The notes under the pieces are model-generated. The model saw only the letters and a program-made list of their open reading frames with translations, ran no database searches and was not told the origin of the DNA. The position numbers and the translations under genes are program-made. Source: an uncultured Faecalibacterium sp. (GTDB taxonomy: Bacteria > Bacillota > Clostridia > Oscillospirales > Ruminococcaceae). From it: a stretch of 64,000 nt of DNA. The DNA lies in assembly GCA_944385995.1 (NCBI GenBank), contig CALWZL010000006.1:1-64000 (forward strand). The letters run 5' to 3'. Positions 10,069 to 17,204 of the stretch are shown piece after piece; positions within the stretch are counted from its first letter, which is position 1; the number at the start of each line of letters is the position of its first letter.

Positions 10069-10783
10069 TTCCAAACCGTCCCCGCCACTCCAGATACGCC
10101 CCCCGGATCTCGGCATAGCCGGCCCGGCTGACGCTCAGTTCCACCTGGTTGACCATCTGGACCTTGTAGCCCAGAATTTTGTGGATATAGCGCATATTGA
10201 CCACCGCGCTCCGCCCCACCCGCAGAAAGCCGCTCTGATACAGTTCTTGCGGCAGGTCGGACAGTTTGCCGTAATAGGTGCAGAGGGCTTTGTGGGGCAC
10301 CTCGCCGAACACCAGCACCCGCCGCCCCTCGCTCTCAAGGGAATAGATTTTGTCGTAGGGAATCCGCACCATCTCCCGGTGGACTTCCACCTGCAGCGCC
10401 TTCTGCCGGATGAACAGTTCATCGTAGATTTCCTCCAGACAGACCGGCAGCGTCTGGCGCAAATGTTCCTTCAGGATGTACCGGAAGGCGCTGACGGTGT
10501 ATCCCTGGGGCGCAAATTCCAGGTAGGCCGAAATGTACACCAGCATGATGCCGGGATTTTTCTGTTTCAGGGTCCGCCCCAGGGCAATGCCGCTGGAGCT
10601 CACCAGGTCCACATCCAGAAAGGCCAGCTGATACTGTTCCAGTTCGGGGACCGCCTCGGCTTCCGCCGCACTGGTGCACACCCTGACCTGGACTTCGACG
10701 CCCTTGGAGGCAAAAAAGGGCACCGCCATCTTCTGAATCTTTTCCCCGAACACCGGGTCGTCGTCGCAAATCAAAAGGTTCAT
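10061..10783 (-). CDS. LytTR response regulator
   Basis: 240 residues. The receiver domain begins MNLLICDDDPVFGEKI, with the phospho-acceptor aspartate in FLDVDL (about residue 55) and a lysine in RYILKEHL. The C-terminal LytTR DNA-binding domain (about 140-240) contains IYSLESEGRRVLVF and FLRVGRSAVVNMRYI. Start at ATG 10783, with GTG 10786 directly before it and GAGGA upstream. It is first in the minus-strand group and is coupled to the kinase behind it. LytTR regulators bind paired short repeats upstream of exported or metabolic genes; I cannot identify its target. Confidence 0.85.
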   Translation of the reverse strand: MNLLICDDDPVFGEKIQKMAVPFFASKGVEVQVRVCTSAAEAEAVPELEQYQLAFLDVDLVSSSGIALGRTLKQKNPGIMLVYISAYLEFAPQGYTVSAFRYILKEHLRQTLPVCLEEIYDELFIRQKALQVEVHREMVRIPYDKIYSLESEGRRVLVFGEVPHKALCTYYGKLSDLPQELYQSGFLRVGRSAVVNMRYIHKILGYKVQMVNQVELSVSRAGYAEIRGAYLEWRGRFGNA

Positions 10784-11022
10784 CACATTGTATTCCTCGA
10801 TCTTCTGCCGGCTGCCCGCAGCCGGGGCCGGCGGTGGATTTCACATTTTTCATTAAAAATACACAATTCCCGGGGGGTTGTCAAGCACTTGTCCCCATCT
10901 GTCGGTTTTCTCCCGCAAACTTTCCTCTGGCATCCCGGGGTCAATCGTGCTACAATAGCAGGAAACCAAACCCTTCCGCCCCCGGGCAGACCGGCGCAGC
11001 ACACACAGAAAGGAATTCCAGT

Positions 11023-11436
11023 ATGAGAATTGCAGTTACTTACCAAGATGGGCTGGTGTTCCCCCACTTCGGGCACACCTCCCAGTTCAAACTGTACGAC
11101 GTGGAGAACGGCCAGGTCGTCCGCAGCCAGGTGGTCAGCACCAACGGCCAGGGCCACGGCGCGCTGGCCGCCCTGCTGGGCCAGCTCCAGGCCGACACCC
11201 TGATTTGCGGCGGCATCGGCGGCGGCGCCCAGGCGGCGCTGGCCTCCGCCGGGATTCGTCTCTACGGCGGCGTATCGGGCCCGGCCGATGCAGCGGTCCA
11301 GGCCCTGCTGGCGGGCTCCCTCAGCTATGACCCCGCTGTGCACTGCGACCACCACGGCCATGACCACAGCTGCGGCGAACACCACTGTGGCGAAGAAAAG
11401 CACGGCTGTGCCGGCAGCGGCGGCTGCGGTCAGTAA
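11023..11436 (+). CDS. NifX/NifB-type cofactor-binding domain protein with His/Cys tail
   Basis: 137 residues. The dinitrogenase iron-molybdenum cofactor family fold is recognisable (MRIAVTYQDGLVFPHFGHTSQFKLYDV, then DTLICGGIGGGAQAALASAGI). Members occur widely in anaerobes without nitrogenase, and none of the nif genes are here. The last 30 residues are rich in His and Cys (CDHHGHDHSCGEHHCGEEKHGC), suggesting metal binding. Start at 11023 follows AGAAAGGAA; the longer frame from 10834 is rejected. It stands alone before a bidirectional terminator. Likely cytoplasmic iron-sulfur or metal handling. Confidence 0.8.
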   Translation: MRIAVTYQDGLVFPHFGHTSQFKLYDVENGQVVRSQVVSTNGQGHGALAALLGQLQADTLICGGIGGGAQAALASAGIRLYGGVSGPADAAVQALLAGSLSYDPAVHCDHHGHDHSCGEHHCGEEKHGCAGSGGCGQ

Positions 11437-11446
11437 TCCCCCAAGG

Positions 11447-11487
11447 AAAAACCCCGGTCTGGAAGTACTTCCAGGCCGGGGTTTTCT
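11447..11487. terminator. Bidirectional terminator between NifX-like and ASST genes
   Basis: A long stem, AAAACCCCGG.CTGGAAG with CTTCCAG.CCGGGGTTTT, has A/T runs on both sides. It serves the convergent genes ending at 11436 (+) and 11501 (-). Confidence 0.85.
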
Positions 11488-11500
11488 TGCTGCCGGTTTG

Positions 11501-13288
11501 TTACTGGAACCAGAAGCCCTGGTAATCGTATTTGAAGGTTCGGTAGCCCTGCATGGTGCAGTCGTAGCTGTATTGACGGATCAGATTCCCGTCGGCGTCG
11601 TACTCGCCGAACACCATGGCAACGCCGCTGTTCACCGTCCAGTGTCCGGTCTCCTCATGGAGGGTGGCGTTGGAGACGATGCTGGAATAGGGCACCGGGA
11701 AGGATTCCACCAGCTCCACCGTGCCGGCGTTGGTGTCGATCCGGTAGATATAGGCATAACTGCGATCCTCGTCGCTGCCGTAGAGGTCGGTACACACTCC
11801 CTCGGGCAGGTCCGGCTCGTAGTCGTCCCGGGAGGACAGGGCCCAATAGTTGTTGTTGAACATCCGCAGATAGCAGATGCCCTCCTCCTCGCCGGCGGCG
11901 TATTCCACGCTGTGCTGCCCGTACTGCCAGGTGAAATCATTCACCGGCTCCAGACAGTAGGCCGCATAGTCGGTCCCCGCCCAGAAATCGGGGTCGCCGC
12001 ACATCCAGCTGATGGCAGGGGTGCTGTGGACATCCTGGACGCAGATGACGGTGGAAGTCTCCCGAGAGGAAACCACCAGACTGTCGGTGTCGGGCAGATA
12101 CTGGACGGTGTTCAGGTGAATCCAGTCCTGCTCCCCCACCTGCCAGAAGAAGGGGTCGGTGCCCTTGATGGGCCGTGTCTGGTCGTGGTAGTCCGCCATC
12201 AGATCCTTGCAGTCCAGCAGTTCGGTGACTTCGCCGGTCTCCAGGTTGATTTCCAGCACCAGATCTTCCACGTCCACCGCGTCGATCTTTTCGGCCAGGG
12301 CCACCACCGTGCCATCCTGGCCGTAGTTGATGTCGTGGTGGAGCTCATAGTCCCCCAGGGGGTAGACCTGTTCCACCTCGCCCAGGCCGTTGATCCGGGC
12401 CAGCTTGTTGGAAGAAACACAGGTGACGATTTCGTCCCCGTAGGTCAGGATACGGTCCATCCCGAAGCCCTCCAGGACCATCTCGTACCGCATCACGCCG
12501 CTGTTGTCGTACAGGAAGCCGTAGCCCAGATAGCCGTTGGTCCGCATCATGGTGAACAGGCCCTCGTCCTGGGTTTCGGTGCTGGTGCCGTCGGTGACCT
12601 CCAAAACCGTGTCATAGCCGGAATAGGTCTCGGGCATCTCGATGGTAAACCGGACCCGCTGGCGGATGTTCCCCCAGCTGCCCCGGATGGTCATGGTGAC
12701 CTGGTTTGTCTCGCCGGGCACCAGGCCGATCATCTGGAATTCATGGGCGGTGGAATATTCCTCCCCCGAGCTGTCGGCGGCGGTGGCGGTGAAATCGGGA
12801 ATCCGCTCGTCCTCCACATGGATGGTGTATTCCACCCGGGTGGGCAGGTCGGTCTCAAAATAGAGATACAGGCCGTTGGACCCGGTGCCGAAGGGATTCA
12901 GGACGGCCATCGGGGTTTCGGCGGTCCACTGGTGCCCGTCGGCCGCCGCGGTGTGCCCGCGGTCCAGCATCCGCCGGATTCTCTGCTGGACGCTGGTATC
13001 GTAGTAGGTAAACCCGTCCTGGTCGATCTCGACCGGGATCAGCTGCAGCACGGTGATGCTGGATTCCACCGGCGCTTCACAAATTTCAATCTGCTCCGTC
13101 TCGTCGACGCCGATCAGATCGCCGACATCCACTTCCCAGCCATCGCGGATTTCGTTTTCCTGGTCGGTGAACCATTTGCCCACCGCCGGCACCACGATGG
13201 GTACCAGCGCAGCGATCAGCAGGATCACAGCTGCCAGGATTACAATCGGAATCCAAATACGTCTTTTTTGTTTTGGCTTCGTTTTCAT
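11501..13288 (-). CDS. Membrane-anchored arylsulfate sulfotransferase (ASST)
   Basis: 595 residues. A basic N-terminus (MKTKPKQKRR) and one transmembrane helix (about residues 11-35) anchor an extracellular domain. A beta-sandwich domain (about 80-240) precedes a beta-propeller. YELHHDINYGQDG contains the histidine pattern of the bacterial arylsulfate sulfotransferase family, which moves sulfate from one phenol to another without PAPS through a sulfohistidine. Start at 13288 follows AAAGGA; the track frame extends to 14113 but runs antisense through the chromate transporter gene and is rejected. Monocistronic, with its own terminator. In a gut anaerobe it could transfer sulfate between host or drug phenols. 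The family is clear; the acceptor is inferred. Confidence 0.8.
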   Translation of the reverse strand: MKTKPKQKRRIWIPIVILAAVILLIAALVPIVVPAVGKWFTDQENEIRDGWEVDVGDLIGVDETEQIEICEAPVESSITVLQLIPVEIDQDGFTYYDTSVQQRIRRMLDRGHTAAADGHQWTAETPMAVLNPFGTGSNGLYLYFETDLPTRVEYTIHVEDERIPDFTATAADSSGEEYSTAHEFQMIGLVPGETNQVTMTIRGSWGNIRQRVRFTIEMPETYSGYDTVLEVTDGTSTETQDEGLFTMMRTNGYLGYGFLYDNSGVMRYEMVLEGFGMDRILTYGDEIVTCVSSNKLARINGLGEVEQVYPLGDYELHHDINYGQDGTVVALAEKIDAVDVEDLVLEINLETGEVTELLDCKDLMADYHDQTRPIKGTDPFFWQVGEQDWIHLNTVQYLPDTDSLVVSSRETSTVICVQDVHSTPAISWMCGDPDFWAGTDYAAYCLEPVNDFTWQYGQHSVEYAAGEEEGICYLRMFNNNYWALSSRDDYEPDLPEGVCTDLYGSDEDRSYAYIYRIDTNAGTVELVESFPVPYSSIVSNATLHEETGHWTVNSGVAMVFGEYDADGNLIRQYSYDCTMQGYRTFKYDYQGFWFQ

Positions 13289-13501
13289 CTGCGCACTATC
13301 CTTTCTGGATGCTTTCTCATACAGGGATTTCGTTCGGGAAACCGACCCCGCCGGACTTTTCCGCCCGGCGTGCCAAGATAAGTATATCACTCCAATATTT
13401 GAGGTGAATGGAAAAAACATGTCTTTGCTGTTGCATATGTCACAAAAAGAGCGATAAATTTGTGAAATTCCCGTCCCCTTCCGGCCGAAAGGGCGGGAGC
13501 G

Positions 13502-13530
13502 TTGACTTTCCTTCCGGCCCGTGCTATGTT
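13502..13530 (+). promoter_or_regulatory. Promoter of the chromate transporter pair
   Basis: TTGACT (13502-13507), 17-base spacer, TATGTT (13525-13530). The expected transcript start near 13537 makes the ATG at 13538 leaderless and supports the next ATG at 13568. Confidence 0.7.
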
Positions 13531-13567
13531 GTAGAGAATGGAACAAGAAAGGACGGACAAATCCAAG

Positions 13568-14137
13568 ATGAAAGACCAAAAGCAGATTCTGATCCGGTTG
13601 TTTGTCTCCACCCTGTATCTCAGCGCCTTCACCTTCGGGGGCGGGTACGTCATCGTCACCCTGCTGAAGAAAAAATTTGTGGACGAATACCACTGGATTG
13701 AAGAGGATGAAATGCTGGATCTGGTGGCCATTGCCCAGTCGGCGCCGGGCGCCATTGCGGTCAACGGCGCCATTGTGGTGGGCTATCAGTTGGCGGGCAT
13801 GGTGGGCGCCCTGGTGGCCATTGTGGCCACCATCCTGCCGCCCTTCGTCATCATCTCGGTGATCTCGGTTTTTTATGCCGCTTTTCGGGATAATTTTCTG
13901 GTCAGCCAGATGCTGGAAGGGATGCAGGCCGGCGTCGGCGCCGTGATCGCCTCGGTGGTCTGGGAAATGGGGTCCGACGTGGTCAAAAGCAAAAGCCCCT
14001 TCTCCATCGCCATCATGGTGGGAGCCTTTGCGGCCACCTGCTTTTTCGGGGTAAATGTGGTGATTGTGGTGCTGGTCTGCGCCCTGCTGGGGGTGGTGCG
14101 AACCCTGCTGCACCGGAAAGAGGGGGCTGCAAAATGA
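13568..14137 (+). CDS. Chromate transporter (CHR) family, subunit 1 of a split pair
   Basis: 189 residues and about six membrane helices. It carries the CHR N-terminal signature AFTFGGGYVIVTLLKKKFV and AIAQSAPGAIAVNGAIVVGYQLAG. This is a short-chain, half-size CHR protein; pairs of such proteins work together as one transporter. ATG at 13568 is chosen over 13538 because AAAGGACGG precedes it and the promoter position excludes the upstream ATG. Its stop overlaps the start of the second subunit (ATGA), so they are translationally coupled. In anaerobes the natural substrate is uncertain; chromate or sulfate export is only shown for some members. Confidence 0.85.
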   Translation: MKDQKQILIRLFVSTLYLSAFTFGGGYVIVTLLKKKFVDEYHWIEEDEMLDLVAIAQSAPGAIAVNGAIVVGYQLAGMVGALVAIVATILPPFVIISVISVFYAAFRDNFLVSQMLEGMQAGVGAVIASVVWEMGSDVVKSKSPFSIAIMVGAFAATCFFGVNVVIVVLVCALLGVVRTLLHRKEGAAK

Positions 14138-14697
14138 TTCTGTTTCAGTTGTTTTTGAGTTTCCTGCAGATCGGCGCTTTCAGCTTCGGCGGGGGCTACG
14201 CCGCCGTCCCCTTGATTCAGGGCCAGATCGTGGATCAGCACGGCTGGCTCAGCATGCCGGAATTCACCGATTTGATTACCATTTCCCAGATGACCCCCGG
14301 CCCCATCGCCATCAATGCCGCCACCTTTGTGGGGATTAAAATTGCGGGTCCCGCGGGCGCCGTGGCCGCCACGCTGGGCTGTATTTTGCCCTCCTGCATC
14401 ATCGTCACCCTGATCGCCCGGCTCTATCTGAAATATCGCAATCTCGCCCTCTTACAGGGGGTCCTGGGTTCCCTCCGTCCCGCGGTGGTGGCCATGATTG
14501 CTTCGGCGGGTATTTCGATTCTGATTTCGGCATTTTGGGGCGCCGATGCCGTCATCGCCCTGGCCGCCACCCACTGGGTGATGGTGGTCCTGTTTATCCT
14601 CTGTCTGGTCCTGCTTTTGAAGTATAAACTGGACCCTATTTTGGTGATGGTTCTGGCCGGCGTTATCAAGCTGGCCGCGGCCGCCGCCGGACTATAA
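14134..14697 (+). CDS. Chromate transporter (CHR) family, subunit 2 of a split pair
   Basis: 187 residues. The same signature is repeated (AFSFGGGYAAVPLIQGQIV, ISQMTPGPIAINAATFVGIKIAG), followed by hydrophobic helices. It is homologous to the preceding subunit and starts inside its stop codon. The pair forms a two-gene operon that ends at a strong terminator. The two halves differ enough to be a heterodimer rather than a recent duplication. Confidence 0.85.
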   Translation: MILFQLFLSFLQIGAFSFGGGYAAVPLIQGQIVDQHGWLSMPEFTDLITISQMTPGPIAINAATFVGIKIAGPAGAVAATLGCILPSCIIVTLIARLYLKYRNLALLQGVLGSLRPAVVAMIASAGISILISAFWGADAVIALAATHWVMVVLFILCLVLLLKYKLDPILVMVLAGVIKLAAAAAGL

Positions 14698-14713
14698 ACT
14701 TGTTTAAAATATT

Positions 14714-14767
14714 GTCCGCACCTTTCGCCGTCTGTGCGGCGAAAACCGTGCGGATTTTTTCTTTTTT
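14714..14767 (+). terminator. Terminator of the chromate transporter operon
   Basis: TCCGCAC...TTTCGCCG / CGGCGAAA...GTGCGGA stem followed by TTTTTTCTTTTTT. Confidence 0.85.
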
Positions 14768-14836
14768 GCATCCAGGAATCGGTCCTGAATACAGCCATAA
14801 AATTTATGTGAAAATTAAATTTTCGACATAAAAATA

Positions 14837-14865
14837 TTGCACCGGAATATGCTTCATGCTATACT
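14837..14865 (+). promoter_or_regulatory. Promoter of the small coiled-coil gene
   Basis: TTGCAC (14837-14842), 17-base spacer, TATACT (14860-14865). A short leader ends at GGGAGG before the ATG at 14910. Confidence 0.75.
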
Positions 14866-14909
14866 CAAAGTACAGCAATCATTCTTTATATTTTGGGAGG
14901 AAAAACACT

Positions 14910-15251
14910 ATGCCCAGACCCAAGGGAAGCAAAAACAAAGTCAAAACCCTCAAGGCACATTCTGCTGCCGACTATGCAGCAGCCGTCGCAGAAAAGAATG
15001 CGGAAAAAGAGCAGCTGACCGGTGAGATCGACGCCATCAACGGCGAGATTGCCGACCTGAAAGCCCAGCTCAAGAGCAAGAAAGCCGCCCTGAAAACGGC
15101 CGACAAAATGATTGCCAAGCTGGAAGCCAAACAGGCTGCCGAGGAGGCCAAAGCCACCCAGGAAGCGCGGAAAGCCGAGATCGACACCGCGGTTGAAAAA
15201 CTCCTCACCAATGGAGTCAGTGTGGAGAGCATCCTCGAGAAGCTGCAGTAA
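14910..15251 (+). CDS. Small basic/coiled-coil protein of unknown function
   Basis: 113 residues. It begins MPRPKGSKNKVKT, a basic tail resembling an AT-hook (PRPKGSKNK). From about residue 25 to 95 it is a continuous Ala/Lys/Glu-rich heptad coiled coil (EKEQLTGEIDAINGEIADLK, then LEAKQAAEEAKATQEARKAE). It ends with a short non-coiled segment, GVSVESILEKLQ. No signal or membrane segment. ATG at 14910 follows TTTTGGGAGG. It has its own strong promoter and terminator, so it is a single-gene unit that may be well expressed. I do not recognise the family. DNA or RNA binding through the tail plus dimerisation through the coil is a reasonable guess only. Confidence 0.75.
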   Translation: MPRPKGSKNKVKTLKAHSAADYAAAVAEKNAEKEQLTGEIDAINGEIADLKAQLKSKKAALKTADKMIAKLEAKQAAEEAKATQEARKAEIDTAVEKLLTNGVSVESILEKLQ

Positions 15252-15284
15252 AGGCTGTCTTCCCAAACATCACATTCCCTCCGG

Positions 15285-15325
15285 TACCGCCGCCAGCCTC
15301 AAAGCTGCCGCGGCGGTATTTTTTT
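15285..15325 (+). terminator. Terminator of the coiled-coil gene
   Basis: TACCGCCGC (15285-15293) with GCGGCGGTA (15310-15318), then seven T residues. Confidence 0.85.
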
Positions 15326-15348
15326 GCCGGAAACAGACCGCCGGCAGC

Positions 15349-15393
15349 AAAAAGCCCGCGCCCTTTCGATGCACGAAAAGGCGCGGGTTTTTT
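15349..15393. terminator. Bidirectional terminator
   Basis: CCCGCGCC / GGCGCGGG stem with A5 before and T6 after. It closes the convergent membrane protein gene (15447-15770, -) and backs up the preceding plus-strand terminator. Confidence 0.8.
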
Positions 15394-15446
15394 ACACCTG
15401 ACTGCCGGCGTGGAAAGAAGGAACACACCGGCCCGGAGGAAAAAGG

Positions 15447-15770
15447 TTACTTCAGTTCGCTCCACTGGCTTCTGATGAACAGGCCGGTGATGACGGGGAC
15501 CAGGGCCGAGCCGATCAGGGACATCAGGATGCTGACGGCACCCAGCTCTGCAAAGTTCTGGACCGAGCCCACGATGAAGGAGCCCACGGCGCAGACGCAC
15601 ATGACGATGAAGCCGGCCTTGCGCTGGCCAAACAGCAGGGTGCACAGGCCGATGATGGAGACAACGGCGATGCCGACGGACAGCCAGCGGCCCTCCGAGA
15701 GGTTGAGGCCGGTGGTGCAGACGCAGAGTACAAGGGCGACCCAGAGCCAGATTTTCGATGCTTTTTTCAT
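15447..15770 (-). CDS. Small hydrophobic membrane protein, unknown function
   Basis: 107 residues with three to four predicted transmembrane helices (about residues 7-25, 30-47, 53-70, 78-98). A lysine-rich start (MKKASKIW) and SQWSELK end flank the membrane part. ATG at 15770 follows AGGAG. It is a single gene between a bidirectional terminator and the MarR gene. No family recognised. Tryptophan and cysteine positions do not suggest a known transporter. Confidence 0.65.
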   Translation of the reverse strand: MKKASKIWLWVALVLCVCTTGLNLSEGRWLSVGIAVVSIIGLCTLLFGQRKAGFIVMCVCAVGSFIVGSVQNFAELGAVSILMSLIGSALVPVITGLFIRSQWSELK

Positions 15771-15834
15771 GATTCAATTTCTCCTGTTTTTGATGTAGGG
15801 TTGGTAAGCGGATGCAATCAGACGCCCCGGGCGT

Positions 15835-16299
15835 TCAGTCCTGCGCCGGGGTCTGGCCGGCAGAACGGGGGCATTCCGCGGCCGAATGGGGGGAAGATTC
15901 CTGACGGCGGGCGACCTTTTGCAGCAGTGCAAACAAGGTCCGGCGCTCCTCCTCTGACAGGGCGGTCAGACGCTGGTCGTCCCAGTCGAAAAAGACCTGG
16001 TGGCTGACTTCAAACGCCTCCTGGCCCTTTTCGGTCAGGTGCAGCTGATAGCGCCGGCCCACCTTTTCCTTGGTGAGGAAACCGCTGTCCACCAGTTTGG
16101 TGATGCAGCGCTGCGAATGGCCCCAGTCCAGCCGCAGCGTCTGGGTCAAGTCCGAGGGCGTAGCGCCCGGATGTTTTCCCACATAGATCAGAAAGAACAA
16201 CAACCCGAAATGCAGTCCCAGCTTTTCCAGCTTTTCGCTGGTGTAAGCTGTGAAATCCCGGTACAAGACAGACGAATAATAGGCGAGTGTGTTGAACAT
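15835..16299 (-). CDS. MarR-family transcriptional regulator
   Basis: 154 residues, the usual MarR length. The winged helix-turn-helix lies at about residues 40-100 (PSDLTQTLRLDWGHSQRCITKLVDSGFLTKEKVGRRYQLHLTEKG is the region; recognition helix in WGHSQRCITKL). A helical dimerisation segment with DWDDQRLTALSEEERR follows. ATG at 16299 follows GGAAAGGAG. Its promoter carries two inverted repeats centred on TTGAC/GTCAA, so it almost certainly represses itself. No obvious target gene is adjacent: the downstream membrane gene at 15447-15770 lies on the same strand after a 64-base gap and may be co-transcribed with it. Confidence 0.8.
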   Translation of the reverse strand: MFNTLAYYSSVLYRDFTAYTSEKLEKLGLHFGLLFFLIYVGKHPGATPSDLTQTLRLDWGHSQRCITKLVDSGFLTKEKVGRRYQLHLTEKGQEAFEVSHQVFFDWDDQRLTALSEEERRTLFALLQKVARRQESSPHSAAECPRSAGQTPAQD

Positions 16300-16318
16300 G
16301 GGTCCGCTCCTTTCCTTC

Positions 16319-16364
16319 ACTTGACGAGATCAAGTATACAGGATTCATTTGACTTTGTCAAGTG
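16319..16364 (-). promoter_or_regulatory. marR promoter with two operator palindromes
   Basis: On the minus strand: TTGACA (16361-16356), 17-base spacer, TATACT (16338-16333). ACTTGA-CGAGA-TCAAGT (16319-16335) overlaps the -10 end and transcript start. CATTTGAC-TTT-GTCAAGTG (16346-16364, one mismatch) covers the -35. Two related palindromes over the core promoter are typical of MarR autorepression. Confidence 0.75.
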
Positions 16365-16578
16365 AAAATCCAAAAAATCAAAAAACTTCTTTTTTCTGAT
16401 ATGCCAATTTACCTTTTCGCGCTGCTGCGCAGGAAAGCCCCCGAAGCCTTCAGGCCCCGGGGCACGCCGCATCTCTTTGATTCCCCCCGGCGCAGGCCGG
16501 GGCTTGCCGTCCTGTGCCTGTTCAGCGCAGACGGCGGCCCCGTTCATGCGCAAAATCCGTTTCGGGGCGGCCAGTCCA

Positions 16579-16944
16579 TCAGAGGGACGGGGTCTCGGGG
16601 GTCTCCACCGGCGGGACGCTCTCGCAGCCGGCGCAGATGTCCTGCCCGGAAGCGCCGTTGCAGCTGATGTAGCTGTCGCCCACGGTGGCTACCGCGCCGA
16701 ACTCCACCGGCACCGCCACACAGATGTTCTGGGTGATGGTGAAAAAGCAGGAGCCATTTTTCACCCCGTCGCAGACCTCGCGGCCGGGGGTCACCACCGG
16801 ATCGCCGCAGCACTTGGTGGTGGTGGACCCTGCCTCTGCAAAGGGGGTCACCGTCACCGGCACGCAGACGGATGCCGACTGATAGCCCACCGCGGGGCAG
16901 GTCTGGGTTTCACTGGCGGTTCTGGGGACATTGTTGTTGCACAT
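16579..16944 (-). CDS. Cysteine-rich small protein of unknown function
   Basis: 121 residues with about ten cysteines, including a CC pair (TTTKCCGDP). Valine/proline-rich beta segments alternate with them (YQSASVCVPVTVTPFAEAG, FTITQNICVAVPVEFGA). There is no signal peptide or membrane helix. ATG at 16944 follows AAAGGAG. Similar short Cys-rich proteins occur in gut Clostridia and resemble spore-coat or surface-layer small proteins in composition, but I cannot assign one. No terminator with a clear T run is visible after it; the following 250 bases to the MarR promoter hold only GC-rich inverted repeats. Confidence 0.65.
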   Translation of the reverse strand: MCNNNVPRTASETQTCPAVGYQSASVCVPVTVTPFAEAGSTTTKCCGDPVVTPGREVCDGVKNGSCFFTITQNICVAVPVEFGAVATVGDSYISCNGASGQDICAGCESVPPVETPETPSL

Positions 16945-17029
16945 GGAAGAAAACTCCTTTCAAAAATGATGGCTGTTTTCATCCTATGCCCCAGCGGTCC
17001 AAAGCGTTCCCGCCGCCGGTCCCCCGCCC

Positions 17030-17071
17030 CAAAACAAAACCGCCCTCCCCGAAGCGGAGAGAGCGGTTTTT
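17030..17071 (-). terminator. Terminator after tRNA-Thr
   Basis: AAAACCGC.CTCTCC / GGGGAG.GCGGTTTT stem, followed on the minus strand by GTTTT. It lies 5 bases past the encoded CCA. Confidence 0.75.
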
Positions 17072-17075
17072 GGCA

Positions 17076-17151
<76 letters not shown>

Positions 17152-17204
17152 GCAACTGCGGGTTGTATTATAGCATACTACGCGCAGCTTTGCAAGGGGT
17201 AAAT

